Notes: generated from the letters alone by a model not told the origin. DNA of 64,000 nt from Apoda limacodes (GCA_946406115.1 OX291542.1:2380959-2444958), one strand, 5' to 3'; positions 1-11,454 are shown, counted from the first letter of the stretch. A program made the numbers and translations.

Positions 1-1167
1 AACTTGACTCATCACGTGGTACGTCACACAACATGCGATGATAATTATATTACCTACATATGAAAATTTACCTACCTATTAAAAGTAGTCATTTAAGTAG
101 TCTGAGGGATGGGAGGCGAAATGTAGACATGTCAAGTGTCTCAAACTATCATAAAAACTACCGTAAGACACAGGTCACTTTATGCAGATGCAGACCTGAT
201 TCATGCAGTGGGATGATGAAAGTTAAACTTCCAGAGAATTACAGAGAAAGTAAAATTGCAAAGTCCTAGTCCGACTATTGCATCGAGGTTCCTAATAGGT
301 TTTTTTTAATTATTTAATAATCAATCTTTAAATTTACATACACACTTAAGTGTATCATAATAATGTCACGCCTTTTTTCTGAAGGGGAAAGCAGGATCCT
401 AAGACTTCTCTGCTACGATAAATGCTAGTTTTATTAGTTATTTCATAAGCTTTTGACGGTTAGGGTATTCTTGTCATCGTAGTTCCTAAACTAGAAGGAC
501 CTACTTGATCGCGACACGTTCGACGAGGTCTGATTTACCGGGTGTTAAATTTAAAATCGTAATATTATTTTTACTCCCAAATGAGCTTTAGACTGACACT
601 AAATTAAAATTAATTAATATTTTTGGGTTTGCAAATTTGGAAATAACATACGGTTACATTTTGTATATTTTACAGCGTCAACTACAAACTCAGTCACATG
701 ATTTTTTTTAAAAACAATAGTTTGAAATGAGTCGGTGGTGGCGATTAAATCTAGCGCCCTGAGTGGCGAAAATTTGAGCCCGGCGAGTGCCAATCGGTCT
801 CTTTTAATTTTTCAAGTACATTGATTATTCATACCACTAGCTTTTCCGGTAAAGATAACATCGTAATAAAAACCTGGATACATCAAGAAAAAGTCATATG
901 TGAAGTCCACAATCCGCGATGGGCCCGCGTGTGGTATCTCCATATATATATGGAGTATATATATACCCAATACATCCTCGGTGAGGGTTGGCCGACGCAC
1001 TTCGACTGTGGGGACGAATAAGGCTGAAAAAAAGCAAACAAAACCCGTTTATATGACACCCTACTTGCCGTATATCACTTTCAGACTTTGGTAGAACAAG
1101 ATTCTCAAAACTTACTTTTTAGGTTATGTTAAAATTGTTTATTTTTAAGAATAACTACACTTTTCAG
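1..1167. other. Noncoding DNA upstream of the first visible zinc-finger exon
   Basis: I see no convincing exon here. Because the first recognised exon starts in the middle of a finger linker, this stretch is probably intron of the zinc-finger gene. Around 898-935 it reads like part of a common lepidopteran repeat tail (CCACAATCCGCGATGGGCC), followed by a short TA-rich run at about 942-972. Confidence 0.5.
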
Positions 1168-1323
1168 CAATCCGTCCACGAAAAGTCAAAAAAGGTGAAC
1201 TGTGAAATCTGCGGTACATCCATATCGAACAAAAACAATCTGTCCATTCACATGTTGACGCACGTCGACGTCAGAGCTTACAAGTGTACCTTTCCCGGAT
1301 GCAGGAAGAGATACAAAGATCAG
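1168..1323 (+). CDS. Zinc-finger gene, exon a
   Basis: The acceptor is ttttcag and the donor is gtgagc; the exon starts in phase 0 and has 52 codons. It holds one complete finger (CEIC, twelve residues, HMLTH) and the first half of the next (CTFPGC). The leading SVH residues look like the end of a finger in an upstream exon outside the window. Confidence 0.8.
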
Positions 1324-4300
1324 GTGAGCTTTACGTAAGACAAGACAACCTAGTTGGCGAATTGCTCACATTCGAAATGGTGTGGCAAAGGCCTCTCCTG
1401 GGGGCTTAATCGCTGTGCCCGACTGCGGAAAGTGCAAACGTCTTTTATCTAGTGGTCACGCAACTGTCAATTTGTAAGCTGCATTAATAACAATCATAGG
1501 TAGATTTTCAGCGCCAGTGTGGTGGACTATGGTCTAAGCTTCCTTTCTACAAGGAAAGGCCTGTGCCCCATTGCCCCATTGCAGGTGTCATACAATGACT
1601 GAGGCAACAACCCACCATATAAGGTTATCTATAAATAAAGATGGACTTTTAAGTAATTGCTTTCTTTCTGCGCGTACGAAGTTCGACAAGCGTCATATGT
1701 TTGTGGTATAGTGAGACACTGACAGCGATGATACATACATTTACATCTTTGAGTGCTTTTTAATCTCCTACCCTATTGCTTTAATCTCGTACACTAGAAG
1801 TGTTATTTATTATAGAAGTTTTTTCTTAGCAAACATTAAAAAGGCACACGATAATCCACTATCCGGAGCAGCAGCTGCCGTGCGAGCTCTGCGGGAAGCT
1901 GTTCACGAGGAAGGTGAGGCTCGACAAACACATGTCACAGCACCTGCCCAAGGTGAAGAACGTGGAGTGCGACTACTGTGGCGTTTTGTGAGCATATTTT
2001 ATTGTTTTTTGCCGGCTTTTCTTCGGACATTCTTAACAAGCTTAGATTTAGTAATTTTTGTCTCAAATTCAAAAAAGCATTTATTCGAATAAACTAGTGC
2101 AGAGACCCATACCTACAATTTCTATTTTTTTTTTTTTTGTATAAGAAAAGTTGATAAATTTATCCTACTAGTGTTAAAAAAACTTGGGAACTAATGAATT
2201 TCCGCACTCCGCACACAAGTAGAGCCGAACGTTCTATGATGCTTGTAGTTAGGAGGCATACATACTAACGAATAGTTTTACCACTTTACTCGGAAGCTAA
2301 GAGCTTGTCCAGTATCGCGAATTCGCTGCGATTTTATACGCGCGTTCTTCTTGCCGCTGTAGTATTTCGACCCGTGCGCCCACAAGGGCACGGACTAAGG
2401 TTTCGTCCAGTACAACACCCGATAATCCCGAAATCCCAACTTATTCGCCCTTCTGGACAGACTCTAAGGCGCTGGTAGTTATTTAGACGATTTAGAAAAA
2501 AAATTATGTATCTGCTCAAAAAAATTATTATGTTTTTACTTAATACTAACACTACCATATTACTGATTTAACATTAAAGTTTTGTTTTTTGCAGTTTCTA
2601 CAACAAAACATATCTTTCGAAGCACATAAAACAGAAGCACGACAGAAAGAGACAGAAGTTCATGTGCGACAAGTGTGACTTTGAAACTCACAACAAACCG
2701 AGCCTTGTGATGCATCTCAAGTACAGTCATCTCAGGAAAAAAGTAAGTCACTGGATGGCAGCCAATCGCACATTCATGGCGTCATTAGATATCTATACTC
2801 TAAAATATTAAAATTATTAACATTTTATTTTAGTATCCTTAATTATTATATTACATTTTTCTAAATATTTTTTTCCGTTTTTCCTTTCTTCACGATGGAT
2901 CATCTGGCGGAGCTGAAATTAGCCATAGAGACTGAGGACATAGGCTAGTTTTTTATCCCGAATTAGAATATCTTGAAATGTCTTGTGCGTTTTTGCGTTT
3001 GTCACTGTGTTGCCCCGCTGCATTATCACGACGTACAATACTCGTAGTGTCACAAAAGGAACTCAAAGTTAGATTTCATTTCTATGAGAATAGACCCAAC
3101 TATATTATAATAATAGAAATTGAACGTTTTCTAATATGACAATAGTATATTTCATACCGAGTACGAAATGATGTTTTTTTCTTCAGCGAGGGAAGAAGCT
3201 AGTTTCAATGTGAGCTGAAGACGAATTTAAATTTTTTTATGAATTTAAATAACTAAGATTCACAGATTTTTATGGTACCATAAGACATAGATCTTTTTAA
3301 TAAATTCCATAAGTGCTATACAGGTGTTGGTGCTAGACACTTTGATCTTTACATGGTTGACTAAAGGTACATTTTAAAGTCTTTCTGCATCTCAATTTTG
3401 ACAGATTTATCAGTTGGATCTGTTTTGCATAAGTACATCCCTAAGTAAAAACATATTAAAATCTATTGTAACTATTTTCTTTATAAGACGTTACTGATTT
3501 TTTAGCCCCATCACTGCAAGCTGTGCAAGAAAAGGTTTAAAAAGAGTGTGAGTTTACAAATACACCATAAAAAATATCACGCTTACCGATCTACTCGTAC
3601 TACCAAATCACCGAAGCAGCCGTAAGTATAAATCTAACATAAATAGACAAGTGTGATGTCGCAAAATATCAATATATACCATTAGGGTAGAAACAAAAAC
3701 TTTTCCAATGTTAAATATGGAAAAAAAGGGTTGAAATCAAAAATTATCTTTGAACATGACCTAAAAGAGCTAAATAGGTTGTAAAAACTAATGGTTTTGA
3801 AATAGTTTTTTCAGCAAGGTTTCTGTAAGATAATACAAGTTCTATTTTATATTTTTTGACAGTCAATTTGCAGAGCCATTTGTCATAATAAAACAAGAAA
3901 TAGAAGATTTTGATGATTTGGATGAAGACTTGCTTGTAGAAATAAAATCCGAAAAAATTGAAAGTAAGTAAATAAATTTAATTGTATAAGCTTAAAAAGT
4001 TTGATCCTTCGTCCCAGTGACTTTTAATTTCGACAGTAGATGTCACTACATTTATGTTGTGTTTATGACCAATTTTGTAGATTTTGCAGAAACTCTATGA
4101 TTATTCGAAACAAAACGAATCCCTAATGTATGTATACCAAGGACTTAAGCTATCACTGTGCCAATCTGTTAGTTTTTAGGACAAGTCACAATGCTCGACA
4201 ACCTAACTATTCTTTAGTGTATAAGTTTTAACAAAAATATGTGAATGTTTATATAGAATTTGATATCTTCAGTTTCAGAATATGAAGAAATTGACATAGA

Positions 4301-7300
4301 CAATGACATTGCAAATTCTAATCTCAATGAACTATTGAATCAGAATTCTAATCAAGAAACTACAATACTGGCTATTACTGAATGTAATAATTCCGATTCC
4401 AGCCAATTCATAAATATGAACCAAACTGATCCTTATACATCATCAAACGAAGAAAAGCAAAAAAAGAATGAACCTGAACACCTCAAATCTAATCAAGACG
4501 TGAATCTTGATATAAATCAATACAATAATCTTACGTTACATCAAGACAGTCAACCAGTGGATCTTAAATCCGATCAAGACATACGTTCCGTGGCCAATTA
4601 TACCATGCACTCCAATTCTGAATCTAATAAAGACATAGTATCGTTTGGGAGTCGAGATAAAAGTGCGAACCTATCCAATCCTGTGGATCCAAGTCATCAT
4701 GATTCTAGTTGTAGTTCAGGGCAGTCAAAGCCGGAGGTCGATCACCTTACACACATATCACATAGTCTTTCATATTCCTTTCTGAATCCAACCATTCCTG
4801 TAGAATCAAACGTCTCTATAAATTCGGTACATTCCAAGGAACATGCCAATTGTTCTAATATAATACTTATCGATCCAAATCAAACATTCGCCAGAAATAT
4901 GAATTTAAACAATATAGTTGAGAATAGTGTGACAGAATCTAATTATAATAATTCTGCTGATGCAAAACTAAATGAAACTAATCCAAATAACGCAAAAGAT
5001 CCAAATAATATAACAACAGACATACATTCAGATTCTCAGATAACTCAGTCAACCGAGGCTATAGATTCTACTAACACACTAACAAACTTAATTCAGAATG
5101 CAAATGATCAAAAAAATCATGCTCTGAAATATTTTGAATTGACCCTTGATCAGAAATTAGCTAAAAGTATTATTGAACACAATCGCACGCAGCTTAGTAA
5201 AATACCGGAGGCAGTTTTCGATGAATTCTATATCAAGCATACAAGAGGTAATATTTACAAATAAATATATACCTTCAGTCAACAAAGTATCGGGAATGGA
5301 TGATTTGTTTATGGTTCCAAATTCAAATTTTTGTTTTTTTTGTTGTTGTTAGATTGGCACAACTGTTTTCTATTTTGGCGCGGAGTTTGAGTTGCATCTG
5401 TTATTTATATTAAATACAGTGCTGTTTTTAGTTATATCATATCTAGTGTGTATTGCGAATTTCATAATGGACAAAAACATTGAACAAAGAGTTTGTCTTA
5501 AATTTTGCATCGCCAATGGAATTTCGTGTTCGGAGTCACTGAAAATGTTACAGAAGGCTTACGGTGATTCGACTTTATCAAAAACACGTGTTTATGAGTG
5601 GTACAAAGCGTTCAAAAGCGGTCGAGATGTGATGGAAGATTTGCCTCGCTCTGGTAGGCCATCAACGTCTGCAACTGAAGTTAACATCGCAAAAGTGAAG
5701 GAAATAGTGACTGAAAATCCTCATTCAACTTTGAGAGAGATAGCCGCCGAACTTTCTGTATCTCACGAGTCGATCCGTACTATTTTAACTAATCATTTGG
5801 GTATGAAACATGTTACCGCTCGGCTAGTCCCAAAAGACCTGAATTTTCTCCAAAAACTCAATCGCATGAGAGTCGCTGAGGACATGCTAGAACGAGTCAA
5901 TTCCGACCCAACATTCATGAAACGCATTGTTACTGGTGACGAGACGTGGGTTTACGAGTTTGACATGCAAACTAGTCAACAAGCTTCGGAGTGGCGCCTT
6001 CCAACTGAACCGAAACCGAAGAAACCACGCCAAAGTCGATCAAAAGTCAAAGTCATGTTGACTGTTTTCTTTGACTATCGCGGTGTTGTGCACTCGGAAT
6101 TCTTGCCGGAAGGTCAAACGGTAAATAAAGAATATTATTTGAGCGTTATGCGGCATTTAAGAGAGCAAATTCGACGAAAAAGGCCAGATTTGTGGAATGA
6201 AAATTCTTGGATTTTGCACCACGATAATGCGCCTTCGCACAAGGCCATCATTGTGAAAGAATTTTTGACCAAACACTCAACAAATACCATCGAGCAACCA
6301 CCATATTCACCAGATATGGCTCCTGCCGACTTCTTTCTTTTTCCTAAACTCAAATTACCACTTCGTGGCACCCGTTTTCAATCGGTAGAAGACATAAAGG
6401 AGAATTCGCGCCGAGAACTGAATTCAATTCCGGAAACAGCGTTTAAAAAATGTTTTGATGATTGGATTATTCGTTGGCGTAAGTGTATCGTTTCTGAAGG
6501 AGCATACTTTGAAGGTGATAAAATAAATTTGGATGATTAACAAACAGTTTGTGTATTATTGATCTTTTCCCGGTACTTTCTTGACAGAGTAGTATACACA
6601 CATATAAATATATGTAGTAACATTGTGGGATTATCTGCTTCAGCTTAAATTTTTACATTAATGAAAACCAAACATATATTTTTTTGTTTACATCAAAATT
6701 CGTGTTTTTTTTTACTTCAGTTGAACATGAAGAGAATGTTTATATTAAAGAAAGAGAATACGCAAAAAAATGTGTAAATAAAATATTGGAAGCCGCAAGG
6801 CAAGATTCAGAAGCTAAAATATTGGAAGAAACCAGACAAAAGTACAATGAAAGATTAGAAAATATTGTCAAAGGAAGTCAGCAAAGAGGTGTGTATATTT
6901 TGTGGGCTCTGTAATCGAATGGTAAAAGCAGAACCGTTATAGTTTTGTCATGTTCATCCGTCCGTATATCACAGCCTCATAATTCTGCTATCTTTGTATT
7001 GATTCTAATGAAATTTTACAGGAGGGTGTGTGACCAGCCACAGTTTTTTAAAGGATTTGAGATAAAAATAAATTTAAAAGTACATGCCTGAGCTTTTAAA
7101 GATATTTAAATGTTTTTTTCGCAAGTTGTTGGCTGTAATTGTTGATAAATTTGTGTACCCCATTATCCTGATTCTCGTGCTAATAGAGATAATGTTGAAT
7201 GTTAAAAAAAAAATTAAGATTAATGCTGGTCAATTAAATTTGTTAATTATGTTTTAGATAAAAAAATAGTGAAGATTTCTAATAATAAAAAAATTAAGAA

Positions 7301-9752
7301 AACCAGTAATAAAAAAAAAAACTGTAGCAAAAATAACACGATAAACAATAATAAATGCAAAAGAAGAAACAAAAATAAAAGTGGAAAAAATATGGACGAA
7401 GTTCAACGAGATAATACAAGCCAGAGAAGAGAAATATTAACAGCAAGTGTAAATCAAATTGAAGCTACCGAGACCACAATCGAAAATAAAAGTCTGGAGG
7501 AAAATGTTAGTGACGCAGAAAGCAACGAAATTCAGAGTAAAGACGATACAGATTACATTGATGAATCTGAGCTAAATAAGAGTAAAGGAGTTATTAAATT
7601 GAAAATAAATACGCATCAATGCTACGTCTGCTTCAAGGTATCTTTGTTATTAACGAATTCATCTTAACTCACCAATAGCCTTAAATTTTTATCAGGGTTT
7701 GAGATCTAAATCAGAGGTTTGACCAACAATTTACTCTAATTTAAACGAAATGGCAGCTCGCATTTGACACTTGCTCGCAAACCTTTTGTAATAAACAGAT
7801 ATCAAGTTTTAGGTTTTTTAGTTAGAGTTAGTTTTTTAGAAGGGAAGAAAGAGTAATATTTTTGCTCGATATTCGATTCCGTCTTTATCATTTAAACGTA
7901 TGTATGCATATCTTCACGGCTTTTATTCCCGTGGCTGACATCACAGGGGTAACAGAAAGTAAGAAAGGGTAGAACTGGCTATTTAGAATCAAATCCAATG
8001 AAAAAAATATATTTGAATTTCGAATTTAGAACTCTTCGGTAACTTGATGATGTATATTGAATTCATCTGTCATTTATTTCTATGAATTCACTATTCGTTT
8101 ACTTCACCACGACACCGCTTCAGCGCATTTCGCCACACGGACAGTCGAATATTTGACTGTGGCGGGTGTTGAGATAATGAGTCATCCAACATGCCATTCC
8201 AAATTGGCATCTTCCCATTTTTTTTATACCAAAAGTTATATACATAAAAAAATATATATATTAACATCCGAATTAAGAACCTCTTCCTTTTTTGAAGTCA
8301 TTTAAAAAGTCAAATACCCAGTTCAAATATCTTTTGTATTACTGCAATAAGAAATGTAGCCAAATTTTATCCTGAATTTTTCCGCAGGCTTAGGATTAGG
8401 GTAGGCGGCCATAGGCAATAGATAATGCTGAGCTTAACATGCCCCATCAGTTCAAGGGAGTTCGGCACTATCAGTCACTCTTACAAAGATTGACCCGGCC
8501 CTACGTAAATGTTTCTAATTTTTTCGGTCGATTCGCACAACTACACTACGAGCGAGCTACCTCTTAAGTACATTCATATTGTGACTTTTTATTGCAGCTT
8601 TTTGAAACTAAAGAAATATTACTAGAACACTGTAAAGATCATTTCGACGTGTGTAGTAAGAAGACTCTAAAGAAATGTCCCATCTGCGAATATGTAACCA
8701 GTTTAAGTTTAAGAAGACACATGCTGTTGAAGCATAAAATTGATATAAAACTTTATTACAGTTCTTTCAAAGACAAGGAGAAAACGGCTAAAGGTTCAAG
8801 GTATTATTATGACGTCAATGATTCTGAGATTAGTGAAATTGAAATAATACCTAGCATCAAAAATTTAAACAAACATGCATACATGAAAATTGACAAACAG
8901 AATAGAGAAAAGAAGGACAAATCTGTAGCGAAAACAAAGCTAGTTAGAAAAGGCAATGAGTGGATTGTTGAAAATGTAAATATCAATCTAAAATTGGGTG
9001 ATTATATTATACCTGAAATTAATAAAAATGATGTTAACAAAGTTAATGGTGATAATGAAGATACATATCTAGGTAAAATGAAGAAACTTAGCATAATATC
9101 CAAAAATAATGGTAAGAAAATGCTTTTTCCTTGTGAAAGCTGTGATAAAATTTGTCAAACTTTAAGTGCTTTAAAGTTACATACAAGACGTCATGATCCT
9201 AATCCCAAACCTTTTAAAAAGAAAGCTTGGAAACATAAAATGATAGGAAATTCAAAAGCGACGGTAGAAAAAGTTAATATTGCCTTAGATACTCAACACC
9301 GTTGGTCTAGACCAAAACCAATAGTAAACAGACACAAATGTGATCCGCAATTAATGGATTTCTACGAAAATAACATAAAAGGTAGTGATATAGAGTTTTG
9401 GCAATTCCTTAAAATTTACAATAAAATGGGAAGAGAAAATATTAAAGATTTTAGTGATTTGGAAGGCAGAGTAGATTTTGGAATTCATATGCCACAAGAA
9501 TGTCTTTCCATTGACACTGGTCTTGAAGGTAATTCAAGCAGTACACCACCAAAAGAATCTGTCCCAATAGAAACTGTACCTAAAGTTACCCAATTACGTA
9601 ATAAAAAGAAAATAATAAAAACAATAAACAAATTAAGACAAATACCAAAATCATCTTATAAAAGAACCATCAGAATTAAAAAAAGCGAATATATTAGGAG
9701 AAATGCTTTAAAAAGGAAACTCAGAGAGAAAATAACGCAATATTGTGATTAA
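1168..9752 (+). CDS. Multi-exon C2H2 zinc-finger protein (5'-partial)
   Basis: Nine exons join in frame: 1168-1323, 1830-1987, 2595-2742, 3506-3621, 3863-3963, 4273-5247, 6721-6888, 7258-7637 and 8598-9752. All are bounded by AG/GT and sum to 3357 nt, or 1118 residues plus stop. The visible protein has six C2H2 fingers in its first part (starting CEIC, CTFPGC, CELC, CDYC, CDKC and CKLC), then an acidic segment, a long Asn/Ser-rich stretch, a charged coiled-coil-like exon and a Lys/Asn-rich exon. Three more fingers (CYVC, CPIC, CESC) precede a basic tail. Several fingers are split across exon junctions and are restored exactly by splicing. C2H2 arrays usually bind DNA in the nucleus, so a sequence-specific regulator is likely; the target is unknown. 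The 5' end is missing because exon 1 here begins just after a previous finger. I cannot name an orthologue. Confidence 0.85.
1505..1610 (+). repeat. Lepidopteran interspersed-repeat tail in intron
   Basis: The GTGGTGGACTATGG followed by a short inverted AAGGAAAGG-type region and GCCCCATTGC matches the general pattern of a tail widespread in moth genomes. A related copy lies at 34250-34350. It sits between zinc-finger exons a and b. The family name is not certain. Confidence 0.4.
1830..1987 (+). CDS. Zinc-finger gene, exon b
   Basis: The acceptor is ttttcttag and the donor is gtgagc. The exon completes the finger begun in exon a (QTLKRHTIIH), contains a full finger (CELCGKLF through HMSQH) and opens another (CDYCGV), ending with two bases of a codon. 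Confidence 0.8.
2595..2742 (+). CDS. Zinc-finger gene, exon c
   Basis: The acceptor is ttttttgcag and the donor is gtaagt. The first base completes the codon split after exon b, restoring a finger with an H-x4-H end (HIKQKH). A second complete finger follows (CDKCDFET through HLKYSH). Confidence 0.8.
3506..3621 (+). CDS. Zinc-finger gene, exon d
   Basis: The acceptor is gattttttag and the donor is gtaagt. The exon encodes one finger (CKLCKKRF through HHKKYH) followed by a basic, Thr/Ser-rich tail, and ends with two bases of a proline codon completed by the next exon. Confidence 0.75.
3863..3963 (+). CDS. Zinc-finger gene, exon e (acidic, SUMO-like motifs)
   Basis: The acceptor is ttttttgacag and the donor is gtaagt. 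A second AG at 3871-3873 would bring an early stop, so the first acceptor is chosen. The product is very acidic and contains IKQE and IKSE, both of which fit the psi-K-x-E pattern used for SUMO attachment. That use is inferred only. Confidence 0.7.
4273..5247 (+). CDS. Zinc-finger gene, exon f (Asn/Ser-rich)
   Basis: This long exon of about 325 codons is open throughout and rich in Asn, Ser, Asp and Gln, with no recognisable domain; it is probably disordered. The acceptor can be read as cttcag at 4272 or, six bases on, as tttcag at 4278. Both stay in frame, so two isoforms differing by two residues are possible. The exon ends in phase 1 before ggtaat. Confidence 0.75.
5270..6594 (+). mobile_element. 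Full-length mariner transposon
   Basis: This element of about 1.3 kb lies in the intron between exons f and g, in the same orientation as the gene. Imperfect inverted ends of about 28 bp are visible: GTCAACAAAGTATCGGGAA near 5278-5296 and its reverse complement, reading GTCAAGAAAGTACCGGGAA, near 6569-6587. TA dinucleotides flank both ends, as expected for mariner. The transposase frame is uninterrupted, which suggests recent arrival. Confidence 0.85.
5467..6540 (+). CDS. Mariner transposase (357 aa, D34D)
   Basis: This DDD-type transposase cuts and joins the mariner's own inverted ends at TA sites. I start at ATG 5467 because the product then begins at the usual mariner N-terminus; the frame is open further upstream to 5392. 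The N-terminal half carries paired helix-turn-helix segments and the RPS linker region (DLPRSGRPST). The catalytic acids are D158 in TGDETW, D253 in HHDNAPSH and D288 in PDMAPADFF. Exactly 34 residues separate the last two, which is diagnostic of mariner. A length of 357 aa is slightly above the usual figure of about 345. No stop or frameshift is present, so it may still be functional. The exact subfamily is not assigned. Confidence 0.9.
   Translation: MDKNIEQRVCLKFCIANGISCSESLKMLQKAYGDSTLSKTRVYEWYKAFKSGRDVMEDLPRSGRPSTSATEVNIAKVKEIVTENPHSTLREIAAELSVSHESIRTILTNHLGMKHVTARLVPKDLNFLQKLNRMRVAEDMLERVNSDPTFMKRIVTGDETWVYEFDMQTSQQASEWRLPTEPKPKKPRQSRSKVKVMLTVFFDYRGVVHSEFLPEGQTVNKEYYLSVMRHLREQIRRKRPDLWNENSWILHHDNAPSHKAIIVKEFLTKHSTNTIEQPPYSPDMAPADFFLFPKLKLPLRGTRFQSVEDIKENSRRELNSIPETAFKKCFDDWIIRWRKCIVSEGAYFEGDKINLDD
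6721..6888 (+). CDS. Zinc-finger gene, exon g (coiled-coil-like)
   Basis: The acceptor is tttacttcag and the donor is gtgtgt. The exon encodes a highly charged, Glu/Lys/Arg-rich helix, including KILEAARQDSEAKILEETRQ, with heptad-like spacing that suggests a coiled coil. Phase 1 at both ends matches its neighbours. Confidence 0.7.
7258..7637 (+). CDS. Zinc-finger gene, exon h (Lys/Asn-rich)
   Basis: The acceptor is gttttag and the donor is gtatct. The exon begins with a strongly basic Lys/Asn run that may act as a nuclear localisation signal, continues as an acidic linker, and ends with CYVCFK, the first half of a finger completed in the last exon. Confidence 0.75.
8099..8224 (+). pseudogene. 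Decayed mariner transposase fragment
   Basis: A 42-residue reading frame begins LLHHDTASAHFATRTVEYL, with HDxASAH corresponding to the second catalytic region of mariner transposases. A corrupted PPYSPDLAP-like block follows (SHPTCHSKLASSHFF). It comes from a different mariner lineage from the intact copy at 5.3-6.6 kb, and lies in the intron between exons h and i. Confidence 0.65.
8240..8312 (+). repeat. Interspersed repeat end (shared with 16595-16655)
   Basis: A TA-rich run is followed by GAACCTCTTCC, TTTTTTGAAGTC and an AAAA-rich end. The same arrangement occurs at 16595-16655 (GAGAACCTTCTCC, TTTTTTTGAAGTCGG). This terminus is common in lepidopteran DNA; the family is not named here. Confidence 0.5.
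8598..9752 (+). CDS. Zinc-finger gene, last exon i
   Basis: The acceptor is ttattgcag and the stop is TAA at 9750-9752. The exon completes the finger begun in exon h (LFETKEILLEHCKDH). It then has a short-spaced finger (CPICEYV through HMLLKH) and, near 9131-9195, another finger (CESCDKIC through HTRRH). The remainder is Lys/Asn-rich and ends in a very basic tail. Codon use is AT-rich, as in the other exons. Confidence 0.85.
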   Translation, partial: LFETKEILLEHCKDHFDVCSKKTLKKCPICEYVTSLSLRRHMLLKHKIDIKLYYSSFKDKEKTAKGSRYYYDVNDSEISEIEIIPSIKNLNKHAYMKIDKQNREKKDKSVAKTKLVRKGNEWIVENVNINLKLGDYIIPEINKNDVNKVNGDNEDTYLGKMKKLSIISKNNGKKMLFPCESCDKICQTLSALKLHTRRHDPNPKPFKKKAWKHKMIGNSKATVEKVNIALDTQHRWSRPKPIVNRHKCDPQLMDFYENNIKGSDIEFWQFLKIYNKMGRENIKDFSDLEGRVDFGIHMPQECLSIDTGLEGNSSSTPPKESVPIETVPKVTQLRNKKKIIKTINKLRQIPKSSYKRTIRIKKSEYIRRNALKRKLREKITQYCD

Positions 9753-11104
9753 TTATTATTAACCATTCAGTACTAAAACGAAACTGTTAAAATTTTTCCT
9801 TTGCAGCTAAGCGGGTCCTCATAGTTTTGCAAATATTAATGTAGTTTTAAATGCCTGAATCCAGTTTCAAATAATTTTTCAATTTTATGAAACACAATGT
9901 ATATGTGTGTTATGATTGGGTGTTTTATAATATAAATATCTTTTAATTTAAAGGCGGCGACAGACTGTATGTATTAATATATGAAATATTATAAATATGA
10001 AAGTTTGCGACTTCATGCACACAGGCATATACCAGATTCACGGCCACGTTTACTGAGGAAGGTTCTATCTGGGCTACATAACTTCACGCTCCAACCTCAG
10101 CGAGTGGTGCAGTCACTTAAGCTACTTCGTATTATCTACGTGATTTTAATGGATAAAAGACATACCATAACCTTACAAACTCAAAAACTACCAAACGGAG
10201 TTTCATACAGTTTACATCAATGGTTTTTCTAAGGAAGGTTAAGATGTATAGTTCATGAAGGTACAAAACCTTGACCTTGTAAATAGACTGGAAATATGAC
10301 TGTGTTCAAGATATAGGAAAATCTGCCGATTGGGAGCTTCACAAGGTGTGCGCTGGCTAAACCTTAGGATATACATCAAAATAATGTACTATCGAATTGT
10401 AGGTCTTAATAAGTCCTACAAAAAAGTCCGCGACGCCATATATCTACCTCTTAAGGATTACTCACAATAACTATTTTTAACTTTTAAAAAGTGAGAGAAA
10501 CAGTTAAGATTACTTGTTAAGCTATTTTGACCAATATCTAAATTACCATAAGCATTCACTGTAAAATAAAATTGCTCTTTACTTCATATCATTCAAATGA
10601 ATGCTTTAGAAGATATCAGTAATTTAATGTTACAAGCAACAAATAAAAATATGTTTCCTTGACGAGACTTATAACACTTTTTTAACTGGACATAATTTTA
10701 TCTTACTAAACATCACATTTAGCTTAGATATAAGAGAGACAGTAGAGACAAGATAATAAAAGATCTTTTTAACATGTGATCTGAGAAGATATTAAAGGGT
10801 TGAAGAACAAGTCTACCCTTAAAGCATTAGACAAAACAATCTACACTCTTTTGCAAAAAAGCGTGCACCTAAGAAAATTTACCTTATAAGGTTAATTTCA
10901 GTAAATTACATTTTATTATATTTCATAGTCTGCATAATTATAATCGCGTGAAGTGAAATCTGGCAATTTTATTTAAATTTTTGATAAATTCTTTACAACC
11001 GATGGTGACACGGCCAAAGAATCAGAAGTGGTCGGCAATAAAGACAAGAAGATATTTTTTTTTCTTTTTTTAAAATAAAATAAAGTTACAAATGTAAAAA
11101 CCTA
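9753..11104. other. 3' flank of zinc-finger gene; AT-rich noncoding DNA
   Basis: This includes the 3' UTR of the zinc-finger gene. The open frame at 9981-10232 has no recognisable domain and no supporting splice context. Nothing else can be supported. Confidence 0.5.
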
Positions 11105-11452
11105 ATAACGAGTGTGACCTTGTCTTACCAAAATCACAGGCCCTGCGTAAACGTTTTAAGAAATACGTTCCCACTCTTCTGCAATGACTTTTTTTAGTTC
11201 CCTGAAGTTTTGTGGAGCAGGTTGCACTGATCTTATCCGTCTCTTTAGAACATCCCAGACATGCTCAATTGGATTGAGGTCAGAACTTCGAGCTGGCCAA
11301 TCTAAACGATGGATCCCAACTTCTTGCGTGTACGCTTCCACGTCGCCAGCATTGTCGTCCATAAAAATGAAATCTTCCTCAAAAAGCAGTCTGTGCGGGT
11401 TATGCATGTGGAATTAGGACTTCCATTATGTACCGGCGTGCATTTAATGTCG
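11105..11452 (-). pseudogene. Tc1-type transposase C-terminal remnant
   Basis: Read on the minus strand, this gives NARRYIMEVLIPHA, then FIFMDDNA, WPARSSDLNPIEHVWDVL and finally GHTRY with a stop at about 11105. These match the second Asp and the Glu of the DD34E triad and the usual C-terminus of Tc1 transposases. A frameshift lies near 11400 and the N-terminal half is gone; the break coincides with a repeat beginning at about 11455. Confidence 0.75.
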
Positions 11453-11454
11453 GA

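Noticed and set aside
60..269. Open frame of 69 codons upstream of the zinc-finger exons
   Set aside because: No finger or other motif and no splice context linking it in frame to 1168.
6135..6371. Antisense frame over mariner
   Set aside because: Shadow of the transposase.
9981..10232. Open frame of 83 codons
   Set aside because: No domain, weak codon pattern, and no splice or promoter context.
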